A DNA stretch of 7,024 nucleotides from Rhizobiaceae bacterium (GCA_913776675.1 CAJYRE010000552.1:1-7024), one strand, 5' to 3'; counted from the first letter of the stretch, positions 1-6,353 are shown. Translations and numbers: made by a program. Notes: a model not told the origin generated them from the sequence alone.

Positions 1-87
1 AAGTGGAACCCGGTTTTCCCGAATAGACAAACGAAAACAAGGGAATCTAGAGTCTGTCTGGTTCAATCTGAACCTGACAGACTCTAG
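1..87 (-). repeat. Palindromic intergenic repeat, copy 1 (cut by window edge)
   Basis: The palindrome has left arm 47-65, loop ATC at 66-68 and right arm 69-87. Eighteen of 19 pairs match, with one T-T mismatch (59/75), and both outer ends are CTAGAG/CTCTAG. A tail at 1-46 reads on the minus strand as TTGTTTTC (40-33), GGAAAACCG (19-11) and CACTT (5-1). The same blocks follow the palindrome of the second copy at 4867-4973 with nearly the same spacing. On the minus strand the palindrome directly follows the deacetylase and contains its TAG stop (86-84). It could act as a transcript-end hairpin, but no T-tract follows it. I believe it belongs to the dispersed palindromic repeats of Rhizobiales genomes; that is recollection, not a search result. 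Confidence 0.8.
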
Positions 88-1118
88 CCAAACAGCCGGA
101 ACGGAATGCCGGATGCCAGCGCTTTGACCGCCGTTGGCGTCTGGAAATAACCATTCAGGGAAATGCGTGGCAGGCTGTGAAGCTGTTGGGCATGCTGGGC
201 CGAGAGGGTGCCGGGTGTGGTGGTGACAGCCAGCGTGAAGCCAGCGTTGCACACGGCATTCACGGTTCGGCTGTCCACGCTGCGGGCATCACCATAGGGA
301 TAGGCAAAACATGTCGGGCGGCGGCCACACAGGCTTTCCACATAATCGGCAGAGCCGATTATTTCCCGTTTCAATTCATCGTCGTTCAAATGGGTCAGCG
401 CACGGTGGCTTAAACTGTGCGCCCCCAGACGGACCAGAGGATGGCTGGCAAAGGCCTGAAGATCTGCACCGGACAGGATGGTACCTTCCACAAGGGCCTT
501 ACTATCAATGCCATGCTGCATGGCCAGTGCATTGAGGGTTTGGATAGCTTCGGCCTCGTTGGGCGTATTGATGCAGGCGGCGATCCGGTTGAACGCCAAT
601 TGCTTCTGCGCGCTTGTGCCGGTTTTCAGAACAAGGCGCGTTCCGCCAAAGGTGTAATCCAATTCTGTGGCTTTGTGGATCAGCGCGGATAACGTTTCCC
701 ACCAGAGTGTATGGCTGCGTTTGGACAGGCCTTCGCAAACAAACACCGTGAAGGGCGCGTCAAAGCGCTCAAACACCGGCAGTGCCATGCTTTGGGCATT
801 ACCATAGGCATCATCCAGCGCAAAGGCGGCAAAGGGACGGTCGGATGATGGCCGCGCCAGACGCTCTGGCACCTCATCCAGCGAAATGAATTCATAATTC
901 TCACGCCACAGAGTTCTGAGGGCGATCGCCAGAAATTGCGGGCTGATTTCCAGATGCCGATTTGGATCTGGCACCAGCGTTTCATAGGGGCGGACCTGAT
1001 GCAGGGTGAAAATGGCCCCGCGACCACTGGCGGCTTCCATGAGCTTCAGCCTTTGCAAGACCAGCGCGCTTGCCAATCCACCTGCAATCAGCTTGCGCTT
1101 GATGCTTGCTGTGCCCAT
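84..1118 (-). CDS. Polysaccharide deacetylase (NodB-homology, CE4-type) family protein
   Basis: This is probably a metal-dependent deacetylase of N- or O-acetylated sugars in envelope or exopolysaccharide. From the ATG at 1118 it has 344 residues. The fold opens with FTLHQVRP (37-44). The catalytic/metal Asp pair is D102-D103 in FALDDAYG, a variant of the usual TFDDG. The metal-binding histidines fit H234-S-L-S-H238, and the later Tyr-Pro motif is FAYPYGD (271-277). The gap between the Asp pair and the His motif is about 130 residues, longer than in compact NodB proteins, so there is an internal insertion (about 136-220, starting TLWWETLSAL). The N-terminus is basic then hydrophobic (IKRKLIAGGLASALVL) and could be a weak signal or anchor. 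A TTG start three codons upstream (1127) is possible, but AGGGG (1134-1130) lies only 2 bases from it and 11 bases from the ATG, so I chose the ATG. The stop lies inside the adjacent repeat. Substrate is unknown. Confidence 0.85.
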   Translation of the reverse strand: MGTASIKRKLIAGGLASALVLQRLKLMEAASGRGAIFTLHQVRPYETLVPDPNRHLEISPQFLAIALRTLWRENYEFISLDEVPERLARPSSDRPFAAFALDDAYGNAQSMALPVFERFDAPFTVFVCEGLSKRSHTLWWETLSALIHKATELDYTFGGTRLVLKTGTSAQKQLAFNRIAACINTPNEAEAIQTLNALAMQHGIDSKALVEGTILSGADLQAFASHPLVRLGAHSLSHRALTHLNDDELKREIIGSADYVESLCGRRPTCFAYPYGDARSVDSRTVNAVCNAGFTLAVTTTPGTLSAQHAQQLHSLPRISLNGYFQTPTAVKALASGIPFRLFG

Positions 1119-1132
1119 TCTGTCCAAAACCC

Positions 1133-1147
1133 CTAGAGTTTGTCAGG
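1133..1147 (+). repeat. Solo arm of the copy-1 palindrome
   Basis: CTAGAGTTTGTCAGG matches the distal arm of the 47-87 palindrome (CTAGAGTCTGTCAGG when that element is read on the minus strand) at 14 of 15 bases. No second arm or tail blocks are visible next to it, so it looks like a remnant. It lies just upstream of the deacetylase start, so repeat sequence is found at both ends of that gene. Confidence 0.5.
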
Positions 1148-1167
1148 AAATCCCCCCGGTCTTTCCT
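1145..1167. other. Small hairpin in the deacetylase leader
   Basis: AGGAAA (1145-1150) and TTTCCT (1162-1167) are perfect 6-base inverted repeats around an 11-base C-rich loop. It would lie in the 5' leader if transcription starts near 1171. The Shine-Dalgarno-like AGGGG (1134-1130) is outside it. Any function is unproven. Confidence 0.25.
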
Positions 1168-1177
1168 AGCAAACAAC

Positions 1178-1206
1178 ACCATAAAACGAGTATCTGCCTG
1201 CTTCAA
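1178..1206 (-). promoter_or_regulatory. Candidate promoter of the deacetylase gene
   Basis: On the minus strand TTGAAG (1206-1201) and TATGGT (1183-1178) are separated by 17 bases. Each matches the vegetative consensus at four of six positions. The start would be near 1171, giving a leader of about 50 bases. A perfect TTGACA upstream (1254-1249) has no acceptable -10 at 16-18 bases, so this weaker pair is preferred. The match could be chance. Confidence 0.3.
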
Positions 1207-1261
1207 AACGAATATGACAAATCTCAAGGTCAGATGACCATAATCTGTTGTCAATTGTTTG

Positions 1262-1289
1262 CCCGCTTGCGCGCCGACCGTCAAGCGGG
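1262..1289 (-). terminator. Possible transcript-end hairpin after the MFS gene
   Basis: CCCGCTTG (1262-1269) pairs perfectly with CAAGCGGG (1282-1289) around a 12-base loop, about 20 bases past the exporter's stop. On the minus strand it is followed by CAAACAATTG rather than a T-run, so it is at best a weak or factor-assisted terminator. Confidence 0.3.
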
Positions 1290-1308
1290 TGCAGCCTGCA
1301 GAATGCGG

Positions 1309-2751
1309 CTATTGACCCTTTCTGAGCAGATGCAGCATCCATGCCGTGCTGGCAATGGCTGGCAGAAGGGCAATAAAGCCAAAGGCAAAGCTGCTGGTCA
1401 CAGCCTGGCGAATCACAGCCTCTGATGCCATTTCGGAAAACCCGGCATGATTGGCCACAAGCCCGGCAAAGGCTGCGCCCAGCGCATAGCCTGTCGATTG
1501 CAAGGTGGGCATCAGGGCTGATGTCTTGTCGCGCTCATCGTCCGGGCTTGCCAGCATCAGCGTCTGGTTCAGAAAGCTCCAGCCCATGCCGAAGGCCGAT
1601 CCAATCGCAATCAAAGACGCAATCAATAGAGCCAAGGACAGGTGCGCAATGGCCAGGGCCACGCCCGCCAGCCCGCACGCCTCGACAATGACGCCGACGA
1701 CAATCAAGCTGCGTTGCATCCGAGCGGAGCTGACATTGGTAATGCCAACGGCTGTGGCGCTCCAGCTCAAAGCCGTTATGGCTCCCAACCCACCGGCAAG
1801 GGTCGGCCCCATCTGCCACAGATGTTGCAGACTGTAGATCAGATAAACGCCACTGGAGGCATGAGCAAACGGCATCAGCAACACGGTCCATAGCCCCAGA
1901 CCCACAGGGCTTGTGGTGCAAAAGGCCCCCCGCGGCAAAATGGATTGCAAGGAGGATTTGTCCAAAACGACAAAAAGCATCAGTCCACCAAGGGCAAGCG
2001 CGATCATTGCATTGCGCGATAGGGTCAGGGGCTGAAGATTGGCACCCAGCAACAGAATGAGCGCCAATAGCAGCAGGGTCAGCCGTCCAAAGGGGATACG
2101 GATTTCCAGCTTTTGGGTAACATTTGTGGCACGAACACCGACCGAAGCGAGCAGAAATATGGCAATAATGGGGAGATTGACCAGAAAGGCGGCGCGCCAT
2201 GATCCTATCTCGGTCACAGCTCCCGCCAGCACGGGACCGCCAAAGGCGGCCACAGCCCAGACGCCCGCTTCAAGGCCAAACACTTTTGCAATGAGACGGC
2301 GCGGATAGATGTCTGGAATCAGCATGTAGCACACGCTGGCCACAACCCCTTCGCCAAGTCCCTGCAAAACACGTCCGACAATAAGGTTGCCCATGGAGGC
2401 CGCGTTTGCCGCCATCACGGTGCCGAGCAGAAAAACGAATGTCGTGCTGATCAAGGCATTGCGAGAACCAAGCCGCGATTTGAGCGTTGCTGCGCTTGCC
2501 CCGGCCACAATGGAGGCTGCCAGATAAAGCGTGCTGGCCCATGGCAGCAATTTGGTGCCGCCAATCTCGGCCACGGCAGAGGGCAGGGTGGTGCTGACCA
2601 GAAAGGCATTGAAGGCATAAAGACCAACCCCCACGCACAGCATCAGGGTGGTGATACGGTATTGCCGACTGAACAGATCACGCCAGCTCCGGCTTTGCTC
2701 CGGCACTCCCTTAAGGGTATTTTGTCCCGTAACCTTTTGTATTTCAGCCAT
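1309..2751 (-). CDS. MFS efflux transporter (DHA2-like, about 14 TM), probable SoxR target
   Basis: This is an inner-membrane proton-driven exporter, probably of drugs or redox-cycling compounds. From ATG 2751 it has 480 residues and I count about 14 hydrophobic helices, the topology of the DHA2/EmrB-QacA group. Motifs seen are a degenerate motif A between helices 2 and 3 (LKSRLGSRNAL, about 90-100), the helix-4 motif IVGRVLQGLGEG (R127) and the motif C antiporter signature FGGPVLAG (170-177). The start is fixed by AAGGA (2763-2759), seven bases upstream. An upstream in-frame GTG (2793) would lie in the SoxR promoter and is rejected. It is divergent from soxR with a SoxR box between, which points to induction by redox-active compounds. 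Substrate cannot be read from the sequence. Confidence 0.88.
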   Translation of the reverse strand: MAEIQKVTGQNTLKGVPEQSRSWRDLFSRQYRITTLMLCVGVGLYAFNAFLVSTTLPSAVAEIGGTKLLPWASTLYLAASIVAGASAATLKSRLGSRNALISTTFVFLLGTVMAANAASMGNLIVGRVLQGLGEGVVASVCYMLIPDIYPRRLIAKVFGLEAGVWAVAAFGGPVLAGAVTEIGSWRAAFLVNLPIIAIFLLASVGVRATNVTQKLEIRIPFGRLTLLLLALILLLGANLQPLTLSRNAMIALALGGLMLFVVLDKSSLQSILPRGAFCTTSPVGLGLWTVLLMPFAHASSGVYLIYSLQHLWQMGPTLAGGLGAITALSWSATAVGITNVSSARMQRSLIVVGVIVEACGLAGVALAIAHLSLALLIASLIAIGSAFGMGWSFLNQTLMLASPDDERDKTSALMPTLQSTGYALGAAFAGLVANHAGFSEMASEAVIRQAVTSSFAFGFIALLPAIASTAWMLHLLRKGQ

Positions 2752-2771
2752 AATATTTTCCTTGTAATGGC

Positions 2772-2801
2772 GTGACAATGCTATGTCCGGCACGCTACAA
2801 C
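2772..2801 (+). promoter_or_regulatory. Candidate soxR promoter
   Basis: GTGACA (2772-2777) and TACAAC (2796-2801) are 18 bases apart, matching consensus at five and four of six positions. Transcription would start near 2808, inside the SoxR box, so bound SoxR would be expected to hinder its own transcription. This is inference from position. Confidence 0.35.
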
Positions 2802-2822
2802 CTCAACCTAAGTTGAGGTAAA
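2792..2822 (-). promoter_or_regulatory. SoxR-type promoter of the MFS gene
   Basis: On the minus strand a -35 of TTTACC (2822-2817) is followed after 19 bases by TAGCGT (2797-2792). The over-long spacer filled by an operator is the hallmark of promoters activated by MerR-family proteins. The TTTACC element and 19-base spacer match the E. coli soxS promoter as I know it. The -10 is weak (three of six). Transcription would begin near 2785, about 34 bases before the start codon. Confidence 0.65.
2801..2818. promoter_or_regulatory. SoxR box (operator)
   Basis: CCTCAACCTAAGTTGAGG is an 18-base dyad whose outer six bases on each side (CCTCAA/TTGAGG) are identical to the E. coli soxS operator; only the centre differs. 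One further pair (A2800/T2819) extends the symmetry. It lies between soxR and the MFS gene and fills the spacer of the MFS promoter. Confidence 0.88.
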
Positions 2823-2838
2823 GAGGAAAAATCACATC

Positions 2839-3318
2839 ATGCAGGGTTTGACAGTGGGTGAGGTTGCCAGACGCAGCGGTGTTGCGGTTTCGGCCCTGCA
2901 TTTTTATGAGCGCAAGGGGTTGATCACCTCGCATCGCACATCGGGCAATCAGCGCCGTTATGATCGGGATGTGTTGCGCCGGGTGGCCATCATCAGGGCC
3001 GCCCTGGCGCTTGGGATTCCTCTCTCCGAGGTTGCGCATCTCCTTGCCGGTCTGCCCAAAGGTGCCGTTCCCTCGCGGGAGGATTGGCGCACCATTTCAT
3101 CGCGCTGGGCAGAGACGCTCGATCAGCGTATTCGTCTGCTGCAAAAATTGCGCGACGATCTGGGCGGTTGTATTGGCTGCGGTTGCCTCTCGTTAACGCA
3201 GTGTGCCATATTCAATCCCGGCGACGCAGCAGGGCAACGAAGCAGCGGTGCCGTTTTGTTGATGGAAACCACGGAGAACGAATGGGGAAACCCGGAAGAT
3301 TCCACAGAGTTGCCATAA
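2839..3318 (+). CDS. soxR: Redox-sensing MerR-family regulator SoxR
   Basis: This cytoplasmic dimeric activator senses oxidation of a [2Fe-2S] cluster by redox-cycling compounds or superoxide. It has 159 residues. The winged helix-turn-helix begins at LTVGEVARRSGVAVSALHFY (4-23), with the wing GNQRRYDRDV (36-45). A dimerising helix covers about 83-108. The cluster ligands are C111, C114, C116 and C122 in CIGCGCLSLTQC, the exact C-x2-C-x-C-x5-C spacing that distinguishes SoxR from other MerR proteins. The tail after the cluster is somewhat longer than in E. coli SoxR and ends acidic (ENEWGNPEDSTELP). AGAGGA (2822-2827) lies 11 bases before the ATG. No soxS is nearby; the divergent MFS gene with a SoxR box is the obvious direct target, as in many non-enteric bacteria. 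Confidence 0.95.
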   Translation: MQGLTVGEVARRSGVAVSALHFYERKGLITSHRTSGNQRRYDRDVLRRVAIIRAALALGIPLSEVAHLLAGLPKGAVPSREDWRTISSRWAETLDQRIRLLQKLRDDLGGCIGCGCLSLTQCAIFNPGDAAGQRSSGAVLLMETTENEWGNPEDSTELP

Positions 3319-3438
3319 TTGCTCAACCCTTCGTTAAGGATATTGGGCAAGATGAAGGCGTTGAACGATTCCTGCCTCATTTTGGGGCTAATGGGCGGCC
3401 AACCACCTCTCAGTTGTTGACATATTCGAGGTCCTTTC

Positions 3439-4767
3439 GTGAAGTTTTACAATAGTCAGTTCGGACGCCGCATGAACAGGATCTTGGTTGCATTATTGTT
3501 TTTCGCATCTCTGGGCCTGAGTGCAACATCTGCATTGGCAGGCGGTGCGCAGTTTCTGATGGATGCCCGCACGGGTCGCGTGCTGGTGTCCGAGAATGCA
3601 GATGCCTTGAATCATCCGGCATCCTTGACCAAGATGATGACAATCTACATGGCATTTGATGCCATTCGTCGTGGCACATTGTCATGGGATAGTCCTGTTC
3701 CGTTTTCCAAACATGCGTCATCGCAGCACCCCACCAAGCTTCGTGTAAAGCCGGGCGACCAGATCACCGTGCGTGAAGCCGTGTTGAGCATGATCACCCT
3801 GTCGGCCAATGATTCGGCGGCGGCTCTGGCTGAGAAAATGGGTGGCACCGAAGAGGGCTTTGCAGCGATGATGACGGCCAAGGCCCGTCAGCTCGGCATG
3901 CCCAACACCACCTTTGTCAACGCATCCGGCCTGCCGGACAACCGGCAGATCACCACGGCGCGTGACATGTCCACGCTGGCCGTTGCGCTGCTGCGCGATT
4001 TTCCGCGTGAGTATCCGCTGTTTGCTACCCGCTCTTTCAACTTTCGCGGCCGCACCATCAATGGTCATAACAACCTGATGTACCGCCTCAAGGGCATTGA
4101 CGGAATAAAGACCGGCTATACGGATGCTTCCGGCTTTAATCTCGTGAGTGCTTATTCTGATGGCAGCCGCCGGGTGATTGGCGTGGTCATGGGTGGACGC
4201 ACTGCCGCCAGCCGCGATAATCTGATGGCGCAGATGATCACCAAAAATCTGTCAAAGGCACAGCCCGGCAATTCGCTGATTGCCACCGCAACGCCAACGG
4301 CCCCGATTGTTATTGCTCAGGCCAGCGGCAATATTCCCAGACCCGTTGATCGCAACGAGAAAATTACCGTTGCTGAGGTCGATGCGCCCATTATGGGATC
4401 ACGTTTTGGCAATGCCTATGCGGGTGGCAGCACCAACAGCGCCGCCGCAGCCACCGAGGCCATGATTGCCAATGCGCGCCCGCGTCCGCTCAAGCCCATT
4501 CCGCTACGCCGGGATGGTGAATGGCAAATCCAGATTGCCGCTGCTCCCAGCGCCGAAGAAGCGATGAGCCTGTTGCAGTCGGTGCGCGATAAAATCGGCG
4601 GTCCGCTGGCCGAGCGTGACATTTATACCGAAGCCTTTACCCGCAATGGCTCGACCGTTTATCGGGCCCGCTTTACCGGCTTTCCCAACAAGGATGAGGC
4701 CCAGAATGCCTGTGACCGCCTGGTTAAAAGCAGCTATGACTGTGTGCTGATGCCCGCTCGGAGCTGA
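3439..4767 (+). CDS. D-alanyl-D-alanine carboxypeptidase (peptidase S11, low-molecular-weight PBP) with SPOR domain
   Basis: This periplasmic serine enzyme trims the terminal D-Ala from peptidoglycan pentapeptides. The 442-residue product starts at GTG 3439, supported by GAGG (3428-3431) seven bases upstream. An ATG at 3472 lacks a comparable site but would leave the signal peptide intact. The signal peptide has a basic stretch (R10-R14), a hydrophobic core 15-32 and a likely cut after SALA (A34). The three catalytic motifs are all present: S62-L-T-K65, S122-A-N124 and K224-T-G226. The catalytic domain runs to about 275, followed by an Ala/Pro-rich linker (about 276-355). The C-terminal SPOR domain (about 361-438, starting EWQIQIAAAPS) binds denuded septal glycan. 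This S11-SPOR pairing is familiar in alphaproteobacteria and suggests action at the division site or growth zone. It appears to be transcribed alone. Confidence 0.94.
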   Translation: MKFYNSQFGRRMNRILVALLFFASLGLSATSALAGGAQFLMDARTGRVLVSENADALNHPASLTKMMTIYMAFDAIRRGTLSWDSPVPFSKHASSQHPTKLRVKPGDQITVREAVLSMITLSANDSAAALAEKMGGTEEGFAAMMTAKARQLGMPNTTFVNASGLPDNRQITTARDMSTLAVALLRDFPREYPLFATRSFNFRGRTINGHNNLMYRLKGIDGIKTGYTDASGFNLVSAYSDGSRRVIGVVMGGRTAASRDNLMAQMITKNLSKAQPGNSLIATATPTAPIVIAQASGNIPRPVDRNEKITVAEVDAPIMGSRFGNAYAGGSTNSAAAATEAMIANARPRPLKPIPLRRDGEWQIQIAAAPSAEEAMSLLQSVRDKIGGPLAERDIYTEAFTRNGSTVYRARFTGFPNKDEAQNACDRLVKSSYDCVLMPARS

Positions 4768-4866
4768 TTGGCCCCTGCTTTCTATCTATGCGGACATCTG
4801 AACGGCACTGTACGCCTGATCGCGTGCGGTGCTGTCTGTTTTGGATGGGTGACGGCTTTCATGTTT

Positions 4867-4973
4867 CTAGAGCGTTTCACTGTTTCACGGAAACAGTGAA
4901 ACGCTCTCACTTTTTGTTTTCACGCATTTCCGGACGGAAAACCGCTACACACTTTTCTCAGGTCAATGCTCTA
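4867..4973 (+). repeat. Palindromic intergenic repeat, copy 2 (complete)
   Basis: A perfect 18-base palindrome has arms 4869-4886 and 4890-4907 around loop ACG. After it come TTGTTTTC (4914-4921), a second small hairpin TTTCCG/CGGAAA (4927-4932/4935-4940), GGAAAACCG (4936-4944) and CACTT (4950-4954). The element is bounded by TAGAGC (4868-4873) and its reverse complement GCTCTA (4968-4973). The gap around it (4768-5066) holds no believable gene: the open frame through 4788-5048 simply crosses the repeat and resembles no family I know. The bases before (4768-4866) and after (4974-5066) it show no clear promoter or terminator. I recognise the GAGCGTTTCACTGTTTC type of sequence as common between Rhizobiales genes; that is recollection, not a search. 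Confidence 0.88.
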
Positions 4974-5066
4974 ACAGCGCTTTTCTCATTGCACGCTCCC
5001 TTTTGTTTTCCTGCTCGACATTCTGACGCAGATATGCGAGAAAATTAAGAACAAATGGAGAACATA

Positions 5067-5372
5067 ATGCTGGATGCGCTGATTGAAAAATTTGAAGCCG
5101 CTTCGGACACTTATGCAAAAGCCCATGGGATCGAGCGGGATGCGGACTGGTTTTTGTTGAAGCTTGCAGAAGAAGCGGGGGAGATGTTGCAGATGGCCAA
5201 CCGCCTCAGCGGTCGCAGCCGTTCCAAAGGCATGAGCGAAGACGATATGCGCTCGCTGTTGGCCGATGAAACGGCGGACCTATTGGGCCACGTGCTATTG
5301 TTTGCCCGCCATCACGGGCTGGATCTCAGCACCGCGATCGAGCGTAAGTGGCGGTTCTCGCCGTCGGAATAA
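5067..5372 (+). CDS. MazG-like nucleotide pyrophosphohydrolase (all-alpha NTP-PPase)
   Basis: This probably hydrolyses nucleoside triphosphates to monophosphates and pyrophosphate, cleaning the nucleotide pool; the substrate is not determinable. The 101-residue all-helical protein carries the metal-binding signature of the superfamily: E35-E36-A-G-E39 on one helix and E68-T-A-D71 (DETADLLGHVLLFAR) on a later one, with a basic loop between (RLSGRSRSKG, 46-55). It is a single short module, about the size of stand-alone MazG-like proteins, not the two-domain E. coli MazG. Two in-frame ATGs exist. I chose 5067 because GGAG (5057-5060) lies six bases upstream; ATG 5055 has only AAGA in front of it. 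Its stop is two bases from that of the convergent HAD gene. Confidence 0.78.
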   Translation: MLDALIEKFEAASDTYAKAHGIERDADWFLLKLAEEAGEMLQMANRLSGRSRSKGMSEDDMRSLLADETADLLGHVLLFARHHGLDLSTAIERKWRFSPSE

Positions 5373-5374
5373 AG

Positions 5375-6031
5375 TCAGCCGCCAAAAAACGCGCAACACT
5401 GATGAAGATCATCAATCACCAGCGTGGCCAGCGCCCGGATTTCATCTGTCGGCGGCAAAAGGTCGGGCACCATCACCGCCATCATGCCTGCGGCGGCCGC
5501 CGAGCGGATGCCATTGTGTGAATCTTCCAGGGCCAAACAGTCTTGCGGCGCAATGCCCAGTCTTGCCGCAGCCGTCAGATAGGGGTCCGGGGCTGGTTTG
5601 CCGTGGGCATAATCGCCTTGGGCAATGATCTGGTCAAAGCGCGGCAGAATACCGAAATCGGCCAGATGATGCTGGACCTGATGGTGGCTGGACGATGTGC
5701 AGATAGCGCGGGGAATATGATAGGTGTCCAGCGTGTCCAGAAGGGCCACAACCCCGGCTTTCAGGTTCAGCTCCAGCGCCATCAATTGATCGAAATGTTC
5801 CAGCCATGTGACGCGAAAGGCATCCGCATCAAAATCCTCGCCGTAATGGTCCTTGAGCAGCCTGGAAATGCCTGCCCATGGCTGGCCCAGCATACCTTCA
5901 TACACCGATGGCCCCACCAGCAGGCCCGAATGTTCGCCCGCTGAAATCACCGATTTGCGATAGAGAATTTCACTGTCCAGAATCAGGCCATCCATATCAA
6001 AAATAACGGCTTTGGGCGGGCGAGGGAGCAT
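5375..6031 (-). CDS. HAD-superfamily hydrolase, beta-phosphoglucomutase-like subfamily (IA)
   Basis: This is a cytoplasmic phosphatase or phosphoglucomutase-like enzyme acting on a small phosphorylated metabolite. All four HAD motifs are visible in 218 residues: nucleophile and acid D12/D14 in FDMDG, motif II in CTSSS (111-115), the conserved lysine in HGKPAPDPY (K145) and motif IV LEDSHNG (E169, D170). The stretch between motifs I and II (about 18-95) is a helical cap, and FDMDGLILDSE is typical of the PGM-like group. It is the last gene of the minus-strand cluster, 14 bases after the small membrane protein gene. The ribosome site before ATG 6031 is weak (TGGA about 9-12 bases away), so translation may depend on the upstream gene. 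Specific substrate unknown. Confidence 0.9.
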   Translation of the reverse strand: MLPRPPKAVIFDMDGLILDSEILYRKSVISAGEHSGLLVGPSVYEGMLGQPWAGISRLLKDHYGEDFDADAFRVTWLEHFDQLMALELNLKAGVVALLDTLDTYHIPRAICTSSSHHQVQHHLADFGILPRFDQIIAQGDYAHGKPAPDPYLTAAARLGIAPQDCLALEDSHNGIRSAAAAGMMAVMVPDLLPPTDEIRALATLVIDDLHQCCAFFGG

Positions 6032-6045
6032 AGAGTGTTATCCAG

Positions 6046-6342
6046 TTAAGATTTTTGTGTTGATTTTGAACTTCGCCGAGCCATCCAGACGAGTAGAAGA
6101 GTGATAACAGTTATCAAGGGGATGCTGACGGATAGACCAATTAAAATCTCCAGATCTGCCACCTGCTCAGCATTTTGTGCGCTGTAAGCTTTTACAAGAA
6201 ATTCCGCAAGAGAGCTTGGAACAGATGGAAACATATCCGGATTGTTTAACCAAAATCGCGTTGTAGCGATAGATGCAACCAAAACCCACATGATAAAGCC
6301 AAAATGTTTCAACATCCGTTTCATTTGACGAGAGTTTTCCAT
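6046..6342 (-). CDS. Small two-helix membrane protein, unknown function
   Basis: I do not recognise this 98-residue protein. It has a basic N-terminus (SRQMKRMLKHF), a first membrane helix (about 12-30, HFGFIMWVLVASIATTRFW), a middle segment of about 35 residues with mixed charge (34-66), a second helix (about 67-88, LIGLSVSIPLITVITLLLVW) and a basic tail (MARRSSKSTQKS). That predicts both ends in the cytoplasm with a short periplasmic loop. G+C by hand count over 6061-6340 is about 43%, well below the flanking genes. Start ATG 6342 has a poor ribosome site; ATG 6324 is an alternative and would also keep both helices. It sits 11 bases after grpB and 14 before the HAD gene, so it is probably cotranscribed. 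The hydrophobic pattern and tight fit argue for a real gene. Confidence 0.65.
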   Translation of the reverse strand: MENSRQMKRMLKHFGFIMWVLVASIATTRFWLNNPDMFPSVPSSLAEFLVKAYSAQNAEQVADLEILIGLSVSIPLITVITLLLVWMARRSSKSTQKS

Positions 6343-6353
6343 AGGCTTTCAAA

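Noticed and set aside
1249..1254. Perfect TTGACA on the minus strand upstream of the deacetylase
   Set aside because: At 16-18 bases downstream the sequence is around GACCTT, not a -10 element, so it is not called as a promoter.
2752..2793. GTG start extending the MFS protein by 14 residues
   Set aside because: It would overlap the SoxR-controlled promoter and likely transcript start, and lacks a ribosome site, while ATG 2751 has AAGGA at seven bases.
3319..3351. Imperfect hairpin after soxR (TTGCTCAA/TTGGGCAA with inner CCTT/AAGG) as a terminator
   Set aside because: The inner and outer stems are interrupted by mismatches and no T-run follows; too weak to call.
3417..3453. TTGACA followed by TACAAT upstream of the carboxypeptidase ATG 3472
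   Set aside because: The spacer is 25 bases, far too long for a normal promoter; no good -10 lies at 16-18 bases.
4788..5048. 86-residue open frame on the plus strand between the carboxypeptidase and MazG-like genes
   Set aside because: Most of it is the palindromic repeat read through; it has no ribosome site, no recognisable domain and an atypical composition.
6167..6352. 61-residue frame overlapping the small membrane protein
   Set aside because: It lacks a coherent hydrophobic pattern; the two clean helices and the fit between neighbours favour the 6046-6342 frame.
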